Shown piece by piece: positions 16,959-26,695 of a stretch of DNA of 64,000 nucleotides (within the stretch, counting starts at the first letter, position 1; the number at the start of each line of letters is the position of its first letter). Under the pieces are notes generated by a model. The model searched no databases. It saw nothing but the letters and a program-made list of their open reading frames with translations, and had not been told where the DNA came from. Source of the DNA: Rosenbergiella nectarea (GTDB lineage Bacteria; Pseudomonadota; Gammaproteobacteria; Enterobacterales; Enterobacteriaceae). Made by a program: the position numbers and the translations under genes. Where the stretch lies: assembly GCF_900111105.1 (NCBI RefSeq), contig NZ_FOGC01000002.1, positions 62,001 through 126,000 of the forward strand, read 5' to 3'.

Positions 16959-17952
16959 CCTTAACCGCCAAACAACGTTGCTGATCTTGGTTATCTTACT
17001 GGTGATCAGTGCTATTGCGGCGACTCAGCTCGGGGCGATGAAACTGTCGTTAACCGAGATTTGGCAGCAACCCTTCGACAGTATTGTCTGGCAAGTCTGG
17101 CTAACCATTCGTGTCCCCCGTGTGCTACTCGCCCTGCTTATTGGTGCCGCGCTAGCCGTATCGGGCACCATTATGCAGGGGCTTTTCCGTAACCCCCTAG
17201 CGGACCCTGGGTTACTCGGAATTAGCAGTGGTGCGGGCCTTATGGTCGCGTTGGCGTTACTCTTACCGCTGCAATTACCGCTATTTGCCAGTTTGTGGCT
17301 GCCGGTGATTGCAGCCTTTATTGGTAGCCTGTTGGTCACGTTATTGATCTTCCAATTGAACAAGGTGAGTCAAGGGCAGCTCTCCCGATTACTGCTTTTA
17401 GGGATCGCGATCAATGCATTGTCTGGATCGTTCATCGGTATACTGTCGTGGCTAAGTAACGATCAACAGCTGCGGCAGCTGTCACTCTGGGGCATGGGAT
17501 CCTTAGCCCAAGCCCAATGGCCAGTCGTGGGGATCTGCGCGCTGATCATTATCCCGACCTCTCTGTTACTCCTCCGTTCTGCGCGAGCCTTAAACCTCTT
17601 ACAGTTAGGCGAAGAGGATGCCTTTTATAGTGGCTTAGATGTGTTACGTACTCAGCAGTATTTATTGATCGGTAACGCCCTACTGGTGGGTACCGCCGTT
17701 TCGTTCACCGGTATTATTGGCTTTATCGGATTAGTCATCCCGCATCTGGTAAGAATGGTATTTGGTAGCGATCATCGCTGGTTACTGCCTGGATCGATGA
17801 TTGTCGGTGGATTATTACTGCTGCTGTCGGATACCTTAGCGCGAACCTTAGTCCAACCCGCTGAAATGCCAGTGGGTCTATTGACCAGCTTATTAGGCGC
17901 GCCGTGGTTTTTTATGTTGATCCTCAAACGCTTAAAGGCCAGTTATGCATAA
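16942..17952 (+). CDS. hmuU: Haem ABC transporter permease HmuU
   Basis: FecCD-family permease of 336 aa with about ten hydrophobic segments. The conserved RVPRVLLALLIGAALAVSGTIMQG and GIIGFIGLVIPHL (coupling-helix) blocks are present. An in-frame ATG exists at 16927, but ATG 16942 gives the usual short basic N-terminus. It sits in the inner membrane with HmuV. The end overlaps hmuV by 8 bases. Confidence 0.92.
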   Translation: MRVSLSLNRQTTLLILVILLVISAIAATQLGAMKLSLTEIWQQPFDSIVWQVWLTIRVPRVLLALLIGAALAVSGTIMQGLFRNPLADPGLLGISSGAGLMVALALLLPLQLPLFASLWLPVIAAFIGSLLVTLLIFQLNKVSQGQLSRLLLLGIAINALSGSFIGILSWLSNDQQLRQLSLWGMGSLAQAQWPVVGICALIIIPTSLLLLRSARALNLLQLGEEDAFYSGLDVLRTQQYLLIGNALLVGTAVSFTGIIGFIGLVIPHLVRMVFGSDHRWLLPGSMIVGGLLLLLSDTLARTLVQPAEMPVGLLTSLLGAPWFFMLILKRLKASYA

Positions 17953-18724
17953 AACGCTTACCGCGAGGCAGCTTGGGCTGCAGATAGGATCGCGTACCTT
18001 AATCACACCCTTGGATCTCAAGCTTGAACTGGGCGAGTTTGTGACGATTATGGGGCCAAATGGTGCAGGAAAGTCGACTTTACTCAGGTTATTGACCGGT
18101 TTTCTCAGCGCAACAGAAGGAGAGTGTTTGTTGGCCGGTAAGCCTTACGTACAGTGGGACAGGAGTCAGCTAGCCAGCCAGCGGGCCGTTATGCGCCAAC
18201 ATAATCAGCTAGCCTTTGCCATGTCGGCTGAAGAGGTGATCTTGTTGGGGATCAGTCAGTACGCTACGCGACGACAACGCACGATCTTGGAACAAGTCGT
18301 CGCACTAATCGGTTGCCAAGCGTTATGTGATCGCAATTATGCAACCCTATCAGGTGGCGAGCAGCAGCAAATTCAGTTGGCGAGGGTGCTGGCACAATTA
18401 TGGAAAGATGACGAGCCGGAGGGGTGGCTATTCCTTGATGAGCCGACATCGGCTCTCGATCTCTTTCACCAACAGCATTTGCTACGTTTACTTCATCGAT
18501 TAACACGAAACGGAAAGCTGATGGTCTGCGCGGTGTTGCATGATGTCAATTTGGCCGCGACCTGGTCAGATAGGATCGTGGTGATGCGGCAGGGTGCATT
18601 GGTGGCCGACGGTTCGGTTCAGCAGGTACTCACCGAATCGCAGCTTACGGCGTGGTATCAGGCTGAATTAAGCGTTATTCAGCCTGCTTCATCCTCTCAC
18701 CCAATCGTTTTACTGAATAAGTGA
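17945..18724 (+). CDS. hmuV: Haem ABC transporter ATPase HmuV
   Basis: 259-aa ATPase of the haem importer. Walker A GPNGAGKST is at 37-45, the signature LSGGEQ at 135-140, Walker B WLFLDEPTSALD at 161-172, and the switch His in VLHDVNLAA. The family-specific MRQHNQLAFAMSAEEV Q-loop region is present. It is the last gene of the Fur-controlled operon. Confidence 0.93.
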   Translation: MHKTLTARQLGLQIGSRTLITPLDLKLELGEFVTIMGPNGAGKSTLLRLLTGFLSATEGECLLAGKPYVQWDRSQLASQRAVMRQHNQLAFAMSAEEVILLGISQYATRRQRTILEQVVALIGCQALCDRNYATLSGGEQQQIQLARVLAQLWKDDEPEGWLFLDEPTSALDLFHQQHLLRLLHRLTRNGKLMVCAVLHDVNLAATWSDRIVVMRQGALVADGSVQQVLTESQLTAWYQAELSVIQPASSSHPIVLLNK

Positions 18725-18728
18725 TCGC

Positions 18729-18869
18729 TTAATCATTGAACTGGAGTTCATGGTACTCCCCTTCATCAGACGTATGGCGCCGGCGTATCGGCGCGCTCGA
18801 TTCTTCGGGAAAAGGGCGTTGACGGGTGGCAAACAGCGTTTCATAAAGATCGTTATCATAATCGCTCAT
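18729..18869 (-). CDS. Small acidic protein, 46 aa, unknown function
   Basis: The reading MSDYDNDLYETLFATRQRPF continues for 26 more residues with a basic IRRR patch and an acidic end (GEYHELQFND). It has a proper ribosome site (GAGG, 7-base spacing) and a complete frame. It is hydrophilic with no signal or membrane segment. Its stop lies 5 bases past the convergent hmuV stop. I do not recognise the family. Codon use looks like the host's, so it is probably real. Confidence 0.55.
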   Translation of the reverse strand: MSDYDNDLYETLFATRQRPFPEESSAPIRRRHTSDEGEYHELQFND

Positions 18870-18989
18870 AGGTAAACCTCTTCAATGTGCCGATGACTAT
18901 CGCTAGCTTGCCGCACACAGATGACAGATTAATGACACAACCAGGTTTAGTTCGGTCTGCGTCCCCTCAAAGTAGGCAGACCGAGTCGC

Positions 18990-21143
18990 TTAGCGATACC
19001 CGAAAGTCTGTGCTGTCAGCGTCAGCTTACCCCTGAGCACTGGCGTGGCCGCATCGGTGGCTTGATAGATGTCATATTCCTCCTCGGTAATCGACCAGTG
19101 CTGTTGAGTGCTATCCCATTGCGCCACCACACGTGGTTCAATACACAGACTGATGCGTTGTGACTCTCCCGGCGCGAGGGTGACTTTACGAAAGGCCACG
19201 AGTCGTGAGGGATAACGTCCAGATGTTGGGCGCAGATAGATCTGTACAACATCGCTGCCTCCCCTTTCACCACAGTTGGTCAAGGTTAAGCTGGCCGTGA
19301 TTTCGCCAGAGGTCTGACAAAGCTGTAAATCCTCGTAGCGAAATTGCGTATAAGAAAGACCGAAACCGAAAGGGAATAACGGTTTTTGCTGTTGGCGTTC
19401 AAACCATCGATAGCCAACATCGGCCCCCTCAACGTCATAATCAATCCTGAAGATCTCACCTTTTACCTCAACGCCGGGCAGCGAGGTGGTCGTGCTAGGA
19501 TCGACTTGCTCGGGATGGGGGAGCTGTTGCGCGTTAGCGGGGAAGGTAATAGGCAAGCGCCCGGCAGGATTAACGCGGCCGAATAACACCCCGGCAACAG
19601 CTTCACCGCCACCCGAACCGGGATACCAGGCTTCGAGCAGGGCAGGGACATTATCGAGCCACGGTAAGGTCACCGCTCCACCCGTTTCCAGTACCACGAC
19701 GACCTTGGGATGGGCGGCGGAAAGCCGATCAATTAATCGATTTTGGTGATCACTAAGATCTAGCCCTTGCGCATCGAACGCCTCTGAACGCCACTCCTCA
19801 GCAAAAATAATCACGGCATCACTCCCCTGGCTGGCATCCAGCGCGGCGTCGATCGACTCTCCCGACACAAAATCAACCTGTTTTGCGAGCGAGTTTCGGC
19901 GAATAGCTGCCAGCGGAGAACTGGGGTGGTAGACTTTTGGGGTTTGGATCCCCATAAAATCGACCCCCTCTTGCTGTAAGCTCCCTTGCGGCGTCACCGC
20001 GGAGGAGCCGCCACCGGCCAACACGCCTTTATCAGCATGAGGCCCTATCACCACGATGCGGGTTAATTCTGGTGGTAGGGGTAAAGTCTGATGGTCATTC
20101 TTCAGCAAGACGATGCCTTGTTCGGCTTCACGCTGGGCAATCAATTGATGCCAGCTATAGTCGAGATGATTACCGCGTTGGGCGGGATGTTGGATAGCGC
20201 CGCAGGCAAAAAGGCTACGTAAGATCCGCTGGATCATGTTATCAATCTGCACCGTTGTGATCTCACCTTGCGCAATAGCCTCGCGAAGTGGTTGATCGAA
20301 CCACACACATTTATCGAGATTAGCACCTGATTGAACATCCAATCCCGCCCGTACCGCTTTTGTCGCGGAATGGGTCGCTCCCCAATCAGACATTACCCAG
20401 CCAGGATATTGCCAATCACCTTTTAATACCTGCGATAAGAGGAAATGGTTTTCAGAGGCCCAATCGCCGTTAACTAAGTTATAGCCGGGCATCACCGCGC
20501 CGGGCTTACCGATATCAATGGCTAGTTCAAACGCGAGCAAATCGGACTCGCGCAATGCCGACTCGCTGATCCGTGAGTCAGCCAGCACTCTGCCAGTTTC
20601 TTGAGCATTGACCGCGAAATGTTTCACGGTTGAAACCACATGTTGAGATTGGATACCCCGCACACTGTGACCCGCCATCACGCCTGTTAGCAACGGGTCT
20701 TCGGAGATATACTCAAAGTTACGGCCACCGCGAGGTTCGCGGATCAGGTTGGCACCGCCGGCAAGTTGCACATTGAATCCTTTACCAAACGCTTCGCGTC
20801 CAAGCATTTCGCCCGTGGCTTGCGCCAAGTCTGGGTCGAAAGACGCGCCTAAGGCTAGACTGCTAGCAAGTGCGGTAGCGTGATCCCCCGGACGCACCCC
20901 TCCCAATGCACTGACCCCTAAACTGGCATCACTCTGTTGCAAAGCTGGGATGCCTAAACGAGGAATAGCCGGATAGTAAGCGGCTGAGCCTATTGCCTCG
21001 GGTGGCAGTGTGTCGCCTTTTTTTAACGGGATTGCCATCGGCCCAGAGAGCCACGCAAACTTTTCATCTGTCGTCATTTCGGCGATAACAGCGGCTGCTT
21101 GCTGATCGGCGGTTAAGCCAGGTTTTTGCCAGGGGAAAGACAT
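18990..21143 (-). CDS. Beta-glucosidase-like glycoside hydrolase, family 3
   Basis: 717-aa GH3 enzyme without a signal peptide, so probably cytoplasmic. The N-terminal TIM-barrel-like domain holds KHFAVN (about 174-179) and the nucleophile Asp253 in VMSDWGATHS. The alpha/beta domain follows from about 350, and the C-terminal fibronectin-III-like domain contains the typical GFGLSYTQF and VVQIYLRP. It likely releases glucose or another sugar from plant-type glycosides. I use ATG 21143 (AGGAG eight bases upstream); GTG 21146 is also possible. No transporter neighbours it. Confidence 0.9.
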   Translation of the reverse strand: MSFPWQKPGLTADQQAAAVIAEMTTDEKFAWLSGPMAIPLKKGDTLPPEAIGSAAYYPAIPRLGIPALQQSDASLGVSALGGVRPGDHATALASSLALGASFDPDLAQATGEMLGREAFGKGFNVQLAGGANLIREPRGGRNFEYISEDPLLTGVMAGHSVRGIQSQHVVSTVKHFAVNAQETGRVLADSRISESALRESDLLAFELAIDIGKPGAVMPGYNLVNGDWASENHFLLSQVLKGDWQYPGWVMSDWGATHSATKAVRAGLDVQSGANLDKCVWFDQPLREAIAQGEITTVQIDNMIQRILRSLFACGAIQHPAQRGNHLDYSWHQLIAQREAEQGIVLLKNDHQTLPLPPELTRIVVIGPHADKGVLAGGGSSAVTPQGSLQQEGVDFMGIQTPKVYHPSSPLAAIRRNSLAKQVDFVSGESIDAALDASQGSDAVIIFAEEWRSEAFDAQGLDLSDHQNRLIDRLSAAHPKVVVVLETGGAVTLPWLDNVPALLEAWYPGSGGGEAVAGVLFGRVNPAGRLPITFPANAQQLPHPEQVDPSTTTSLPGVEVKGEIFRIDYDVEGADVGYRWFERQQQKPLFPFGFGLSYTQFRYEDLQLCQTSGEITASLTLTNCGERGGSDVVQIYLRPTSGRYPSRLVAFRKVTLAPGESQRISLCIEPRVVAQWDSTQQHWSITEEEYDIYQATDAATPVLRGKLTLTAQTFGYR

Positions 21144-21220
21144 CACATAAGCTCCTAAGCGTAAAGGGGTGTTCTCTTAGCTTAGTCGCCTATGAGAGAG
21201 GGGAGGAGGGATCCGTGCGC

Positions 21221-22177
21221 TTAAATCTGGAAATCGTAACCGAGTTCTGCATTTTCGCTGATACCGCGCGCCATCAGCTTTAACTCGTCTTCAGAAAGAT
21301 TAGGGTTACAGAGCGTCATAAACTGCCATAGATAGTCGCGCTGCAGCTGTCCTTGCTTCACCCCTAACCAGACGGTATTGCTATTAAATAGGTGGCGAGC
21401 CTCTAACGAGATCAGCTCAGGATCATCATGATCCGCTGCGGTCTCGGCAATAATACCGATCCCCATTCCCAAGCGAACATAGGTTTTCACGACGTCGGAA
21501 TCTTGCGCGCTAAGCACTACATTAGGCAGTAGTGAGACGGCCTGAAAAGCCTCATCAATCACCGAACGCCCAGTCATTCCCGCGCGATAAGTCACCAATG
21601 GCCAGTTTGCCAGCTGCTCAAGACTGAGTTTATCTTCCTGCGCGAGAGGGTGTTCGCGTGGCACTAAAATACGGTGGTTCCATTTAAACCACGGAAACGT
21701 CGTTAACTTACCACTGTGAGCCAACCCTTCGGATGCGAGACCAATATCAGCTTCACCGGAAATAACCTGATCGCGGATCTCTTCTGGTGTTGCTTGATTC
21801 AGCACGACTTGAATATGCGGATAGCGGCTACGAAACTGCTTTAGGATGGCCGGTAAGGAGTAGCGTGCTTGAGTGTGGGTGGTGGCAATGGTTAATATTC
21901 CGGCCTCTTGGGCGGTGAATAACTGGCCCAACCGCTTGGCCTTTGCCGACTCATCTAAGATCCGTTGAGCAATCACTAACATCTCTTTTCCCGGTCCAGT
22001 CAGCCCGAGCATACGTTTACCATGACGAATAAATAATTCGACGCCTAATTCGTCTTCCAACTCACGAATATGGCGACTGATCCCAGATTGGGAGGTATAA
22101 AGAATTTTTGCTACCTCAGTTAAGTTGCACTGGCAGCGGGCAGCTTCGCGAATAATTTTAAGTTGCTGGAAATTCAT
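21221..22177 (-). CDS. LysR-type regulator, CysB/Cbl family
   Basis: 318 aa beginning MNFQQLKIIREAARCQCNLTEV, nearly the same as E. coli Cbl, with the helix-turn-helix at about 18-40 (TSQSGISRHIRELEDELG). The effector domain retains ATTHTQARY and SAQDSDVVKTYV of the CysB/Cbl group. These regulators sense sulfate, APS or acetylserine and control use of sulfur sources. The frame reaches back to 22267, but ATG 22177 is the family start. It is divergent from the binding-protein locus, which it may regulate. Confidence 0.88.
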   Translation of the reverse strand: MNFQQLKIIREAARCQCNLTEVAKILYTSQSGISRHIRELEDELGVELFIRHGKRMLGLTGPGKEMLVIAQRILDESAKAKRLGQLFTAQEAGILTIATTHTQARYSLPAILKQFRSRYPHIQVVLNQATPEEIRDQVISGEADIGLASEGLAHSGKLTTFPWFKWNHRILVPREHPLAQEDKLSLEQLANWPLVTYRAGMTGRSVIDEAFQAVSLLPNVVLSAQDSDVVKTYVRLGMGIGIIAETAADHDDPELISLEARHLFNSNTVWLGVKQGQLQRDYLWQFMTLCNPNLSEDELKLMARGISENAELGYDFQI

Positions 22178-22439
22178 AAGGCTTGCTCTTTCGGCGTCGA
22201 ATAACCCCCACAGTAGTAAATTGTGCTCAATTAAATAAATAATTAAAACGCAAACGTTATACCACAAAGATATAACGACGATAATTAACGTAAAATAGTC
22301 TTCTTTTATTAGTTAAAGGCAGTCAGTATATTAAAAATACAGCATAAAACCCTGTTCGTAGGGAATAAGTCTTTAGCAAATTAACCGAAATGGTTAGCAT
22401 TATTTGTGTTATTAACCAAAAAGGGAGGGGGCAACATGA

Positions 22440-22739
22440 TTGATAAGGCAACGGCCGAACATTACCAATGGGGGATCAGTGCGATGGCTGGTATTTGATG
22501 AGCTGACATCGGCCTTGGACCCCGAATTAGTGGGAGAAGTCCTGACGGTGATTGAACAGCTCGCTCGCTCCGGCAAAACCTTAGTGATAGTTACCCACGA
22601 AATTGCCTTTGCCCGAAAAGTCGCCGATAAGGTTGTGTTTATGGTGGAGGGCGAGATTGTTGAGCAAGGGCCGGTTGAGCAAGTACTGGATAACCCCCAA
22701 CATAGTCGAACACGCCATTTCTTGGCAAGTGTGCTCTAG
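22440..22739 (+). pseudogene. C-terminal remnant of an amino-acid ABC transporter ATPase
   Basis: Only the last third of a polar amino-acid ATPase is left: Walker B (LVFDELTSALDPELVGEVL, with Pro replaced by Leu), the D-loop, the switch His in VTHEIAFARKVAD and the C-terminus. Walker A is absent. From an overlapping ATG at 22437 another frame reads MIDKATAEHYQ, which resembles the stretch before the missing LSGGQ signature, so a deletion joined two parts out of frame. No ATPase activity is possible. The neighbouring binding protein gene follows after 8 bp. Confidence 0.75.
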
Positions 22740-22747
22740 GAGGCCGG

Positions 22748-23644
22748 ATGCGTTATACAAGCTTAGCCTCGCTATTACTGCTCTTCGCGGTACACACGCA
22801 AGCCGCGGTAGACCTTAAGGCGAATGAAACCCCGCTGAATACGCCGGTTGATCCTAAAGCGATAGCGTTACTTCCTGCCCACTATCGGCTGGCGCATGCC
22901 GGGCAACTGACCGTTGCCGTTTCCGCTCAAAACTCACCACCGTTATCTTTAGTCGCGAGTGATAATCGTACCCGCATAGGCAGTGACATCGATATCGCCC
23001 GCCTGCTGGCGCAAAGCCTGGGATTACCCCTGAATATCGTGCCGGTGTCGTGGGAAGAGTGGCCTTTAGGTCTGAGCAGTGGGCGTTATGACGTTGCGCT
23101 AGTCAATATTGCCGTGACGGAACCACGTAAACAGAAATATGATTTTGCTACTTACCGAACAGACTCGCTGGCCTTTAGCGTGAAGCATGACAGTCCAATC
23201 ACGCATATCGCCACCGCGAAAGATATTGCCGGTCAGCGCGTGATTGTCGGATCAGGCACGAATCAAGAGCGCATTTTGCTTGACTGGAATGCGCAACTAC
23301 GCCAACAGCACCTGAAACCGGCGATACCGATTTATCTTACTGACGATGCTACCACAACCTTATTCCTCCAGTCAGGCCGTGCGGAGGTCAACTTCGGGCC
23401 ACAGGCAGCGGCGGCATGGAAGGCGGCACTAAATGGGCGAACCAAAGTGGTCGGGAATAGTCCTTATAAGGCTTGGGTCGCAACGACCACCCTCAAGGGG
23501 AACGGCTTAGTCAAGGCACTCAACCAAGCCTTGAACGATGCGATAGCCTCTGGGCACTATCAAAAAATTCTGTCACGGTGGGGAGAAGCGCAGGAGGGCG
23601 TCGCGTATTCGCAGAGTAATCCTCCCGGCATCACCTATCGATAA
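22748..23644 (+). CDS. Periplasmic solute-binding protein, family 3
   Basis: 298-aa ABC substrate-binding protein with a signal peptide (cleaved about residue 19 after VHTQA). The lobe signatures GSDIDIARLLAQSLG and VALVNIAVTEPRKQKYDF are those of polar amino-acid/cystine-type proteins. It has a GGCCGG-type spacer after the ATPase relic. No permease gene is present, so it must share another transporter or be on the way to loss. Adjacency to a Cbl-like regulator suggests a sulfur-containing ligand (inference). Confidence 0.82.
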   Translation: MRYTSLASLLLLFAVHTQAAVDLKANETPLNTPVDPKAIALLPAHYRLAHAGQLTVAVSAQNSPPLSLVASDNRTRIGSDIDIARLLAQSLGLPLNIVPVSWEEWPLGLSSGRYDVALVNIAVTEPRKQKYDFATYRTDSLAFSVKHDSPITHIATAKDIAGQRVIVGSGTNQERILLDWNAQLRQQHLKPAIPIYLTDDATTTLFLQSGRAEVNFGPQAAAAWKAALNGRTKVVGNSPYKAWVATTTLKGNGLVKALNQALNDAIASGHYQKILSRWGEAQEGVAYSQSNPPGITYR

Positions 23645-23710
23645 ATAATTTCTCTCGGTGGCATACTAAACGCTAAGCTATAGTCTCAGCGTGTTACTTC
23701 GGGGGCAGTT

Positions 23711-24277
23711 ATGTTACGTATAGGATTGTTGTTACTTGGCATCTTGGGGGGAATTATTCCGACCTTTGCCGCCCCTATTCCTTTTCAGTTGGCTGATAGC
23801 AGCTATGTCTTGCTGCGGTGGAACATGATTGGTAAATCCGACTATCATGCGCGGATCACCGGCCTGCGGGGGGATATTGTTGTCGACCCGCAGCATGACG
23901 TTGCAGACCGACTGCGCATCGATATGCCGATCGCAAATCTCGATGCCCACCACCGCGTGCTGACTTGGGCGTTGAAAAGCCATCAATTTTTTGATCAAGC
24001 CCAATACCCTAATGTAACCTTCACAAGTAGTCGTATTATCGACATGGGACAAGGGCATTATCGAGTATTAGGATCCTTAAAAATCAAAGAGATGACTCGG
24101 CCTGTGATGCTTTACGGTAAGCGCAGCGACGATTCACGATTACAGTCCAGCGGCGGATATTTACGTCTTTCTGGTACTATTACTCTATCGCGCCAAGCCT
24201 TTGGTATGGGACAATATCCTGCGCTGGTGGCAGACCCTATCCAAGTTGATATTGTTCTCGTTGCAATGACACCTTAA
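23711..24277 (+). CDS. YceI-family periplasmic protein
   Basis: 188 aa with signal peptide (cleaved near TFAAP, residue 20). The lipocalin-like YceI fold is indicated by ANLDAHHRVLTWALKS, FDQAQYPNVTFTSS and FGMGQYP. Family members bind polyisoprenoid lipids in the periplasm; the ligand here is unknown. It stands alone between the binding protein and lpxP. Confidence 0.82.
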   Translation: MLRIGLLLLGILGGIIPTFAAPIPFQLADSSYVLLRWNMIGKSDYHARITGLRGDIVVDPQHDVADRLRIDMPIANLDAHHRVLTWALKSHQFFDQAQYPNVTFTSSRIIDMGQGHYRVLGSLKIKEMTRPVMLYGKRSDDSRLQSSGGYLRLSGTITLSRQAFGMGQYPALVADPIQVDIVLVAMTP

Positions 24278-24419
24278 TCTTGGATACATTTGCTTTCATT
24301 ATTTCACGTAATATTTCGGTGACATTCTCTGCTTTCTGCGGTCAAACTTATTACTGAGGCCATACGTTGCCAAGAAATGTGGAGTTTCTGGCGTAGAGGC
24401 TTCTTTTATTGAAGGCTTT

Positions 24420-25343
24420 ATGAAAAAAACTGGGCAATTTCAGCTTAAAATTTTACATCCTCGGTACTGGTTTACTTGGTTTGGACTCGCCGTACTGTGG
24501 CTGTTAGTGCAACTTCCTTATCCAATGTTAATCCGATTGGGGGCGAAGGCCGGTAAAATTTCACGTCGTGTCTTGAAACGACGCGAGTCGATTACGCGGC
24601 GTAACGTACAACTCTGTTTTCCCAATATCCAAGAGCAAGAGTTAGAAGCGCTGATTGCTAAAAACTTCGAATCGTTGGGGATGGCTTTGGTCGAGACCGG
24701 TATCGCATGGTTCTGGTCGGACAAGCGGGTACGCAAACTGTACTCCGTGTCAGGGCTAAATAATTTGCAACAAGCGCAGCAAGAGCAGCGTGGTGTAATG
24801 GTAATTGGCGTGCATTTTATGTCGCTGGAGTTGGGCGGGCGCATTTCCGGTCTTTGCCAGCCGATGATGGCGATGTATCGGCCGCATAATAATCAAGCAA
24901 TGGAATGGGCACAGACTAAAGGTCGGATGCGTTCGAATAAAGCGATGATTGACCGCCGCGATTTACGCGGGATGGTCCACGCATTGAAACAAGGCGAAGC
25001 CGTATGGTTCGCACCAGACCAAGATTACGGCCCCAAAGGCAGTGTGTTCGCACCTCTGTTTGCGGTAGATAAAGTTGCGACCACTAACGGGACTTTTGTG
25101 TTGTCGCGGTTGGCTAAGCCGTCCATGCTCACCATTGTCCTAATTCGTAACACTAATAAAAGCGGTTATCAGTTAATTATACAACCGCCACTCCAAGATT
25201 ATCCTTATGAAGACTCGCAAGCCGCGGCAAGCTATATGAATAAGGTAATTGAAACAGAAATACTCCGTGCCCCAGAGCAATACCTCTGGCTACACCGTCG
25301 GTTTAAAACTCGCCCACCGGGTGAAGTTTCCCTCTACGGTTAA
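24420..25343 (+). CDS. lpxP: Lipid A palmitoleoyltransferase LpxP
   Basis: 307-aa inner-membrane acyltransferase of the LpxL/LpxP family. LpxP replaces laurate by palmitoleate on lipid A in the cold in E. coli. One N-terminal membrane helix lies at about 18-36; the catalytic H-x4-E is His132/Glu137 in VHFMSLELGG. The text GLCQPMMAMYRPHNNQ and EAVWFAPDQDYG matches LpxP more closely than LpxL. The 140-bp leader may carry the cold-response control. A terminator follows. Confidence 0.88.
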   Translation: MKKTGQFQLKILHPRYWFTWFGLAVLWLLVQLPYPMLIRLGAKAGKISRRVLKRRESITRRNVQLCFPNIQEQELEALIAKNFESLGMALVETGIAWFWSDKRVRKLYSVSGLNNLQQAQQEQRGVMVIGVHFMSLELGGRISGLCQPMMAMYRPHNNQAMEWAQTKGRMRSNKAMIDRRDLRGMVHALKQGEAVWFAPDQDYGPKGSVFAPLFAVDKVATTNGTFVLSRLAKPSMLTIVLIRNTNKSGYQLIIQPPLQDYPYEDSQAAASYMNKVIETEILRAPEQYLWLHRRFKTRPPGEVSLYG

Positions 25344-25351
25344 TCAGAAAG

Positions 25352-25374
25352 AGCGCCTTCAGGGCGCTTTTTTT
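25352..25374 (+). terminator. Rho-independent terminator after lpxP
   Basis: AGCGCC-TTCAG-GGCGCT stem followed by seven T, nine bases after the lpxP stop codon. Confidence 0.9.
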
Positions 25375-25433
25375 ATGCTAGGAGCCTTGGTCTCGTCTAT
25401 AGTTTATCCATCATGAATTAACCTGGAATTTCC

Positions 25434-25925
25434 ATGGACATTACGCAGTGTGGGCCGGACGAGTGGGCCGATTTGGTTGATATTTTCTCCGAGATGGAGC
25501 GTTATCACCACCCGCAAGCCATCATTGCCGCTGAGCAGATGGCTAAATATTTAAAAGACAGGGTTTTTCCTGCTCATTCCGGGACCGAAATTTATAAAGG
25601 TATGCGTGACGGACGTATCGTCGCCTACGCCTGCGTGACTATCCTCTATCCTGTTCCCCGTTACAGCGGGCAGATGTTTATCAAAGAGTTGTTTGTCTCT
25701 GAGCACTATCGGCGAAAAGGTCTTGGCCGCCAAATGATGGGCTTTATCGCACAGCGCGCCCAAGAAAAGTCCTGTAGCCGATTAGATTGGTTATCAGTAC
25801 GTGAAGACAGTACAGCGCAAGGCTTTTATGCCTCCCTTGGCGCAAAGGTCGTTGAAGAGGTGAATTATCATCGTCTCGATCAACACTTTTTAGCACAGCT
25901 CGCGACCCATTCCGAGTCATCGTAG
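25434..25925 (+). CDS. GNAT-family N-acetyltransferase
   Basis: 163-aa acetyl-CoA-dependent transferase. The motif A pyrophosphate loop RRKGLG is at 93-98 after the beta4 strand IKELFVSEHY, and motif B is in SVREDSTAQGFYASLGAKVV. The substrate is not evident; small-molecule amine acetylation is the default expectation. It is convergent with the next gene, with a small hairpin (25929-25946) in the 37-bp gap. Confidence 0.82.
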   Translation: MDITQCGPDEWADLVDIFSEMERYHHPQAIIAAEQMAKYLKDRVFPAHSGTEIYKGMRDGRIVAYACVTILYPVPRYSGQMFIKELFVSEHYRRKGLGRQMMGFIAQRAQEKSCSRLDWLSVREDSTAQGFYASLGAKVVEEVNYHRLDQHFLAQLATHSESS

Positions 25926-25962
25926 CCGGTGAGGCCAAAACCTCACACGCAGTAAATAGGGA

Positions 25963-26424
25963 CTATTTACTATTCGCCAGATAGTGATTGAGAAACATCT
26001 GCGCATCGCCGCTCTGCGATAGCGCATCGCTGTAATGTAGGGTGATCGCGTTAGGCTCGTTAGGTAGGAATAGCAGCCCGCTATTTTGTTTTAAGATTAA
26101 CACGACGTGACGTTTATTCCCTTGGCTTACTGAATAATGAAGCGCGTCATTGACCCGGGTAATCTTCATTTTCTGAATGGCGAGATTCCAATCATGATCG
26201 GCATCCTCAATTTGTACTAAGGCTTCTTGCGCTTTGCGATCGCCAATTCTTAAGGTCCAGACCTTAACCCCGAGGTCGCCAATGTAACCAATCACTCGTT
26301 CGGCAACCGGTGGTCGTGAATCGGCATAACTCATCTGGGTAAATAAGCTTAAGAGGAGTAGTGTTGTAAAGGCTAAAAAGAAGGGTCTGACACTATGTAA
26401 ACGTGGGATATTCCGGTTATTCAT
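25963..26424 (-). CDS. Putative periplasmic protein, 153 aa, unknown function
   Basis: The start at ATG 26424 (AAGGAGCGATT upstream) gives an N-terminal signal: basic stretch, hydrophobic core FFLAFTTLLLLSLFTQ, then cleavage after SYA (about residue 34). The mature part is a small beta-rich domain with no recognised motif. The frame upstream to 26499 lacks a ribosome site. I do not recognise the family. Confidence 0.6.
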   Translation of the reverse strand: MNNRNIPRLHSVRPFFLAFTTLLLLSLFTQMSYADSRPPVAERVIGYIGDLGVKVWTLRIGDRKAQEALVQIEDADHDWNLAIQKMKITRVNDALHYSVSQGNKRHVVLILKQNSGLLFLPNEPNAITLHYSDALSQSGDAQMFLNHYLANSK

Positions 26425-26695
26425 AATCGCTCCTTGCGTTGAGTGGAGCAATAGTATGAAAGTTGAAGTAATCCTTGTGAAGCCGATTCTTTCTGTCACT
26501 CGAAGTTCTCGGCGGAAAAAACTTAAAAATATTCAAGTAATCTCAACGTTATCTCGATGAGGGGGGAGTTGTCGTTCGCGTCAGGCGCCGACTTAGGGGG
26601 GGTAACATCACTCATCAAACGAACTTTCTCACGTTCAGTCACTGTTCTGAAGTAAAAGGGGAATGGCTTAGGTGTGAGCGCAGCCTGCGCGCGGC

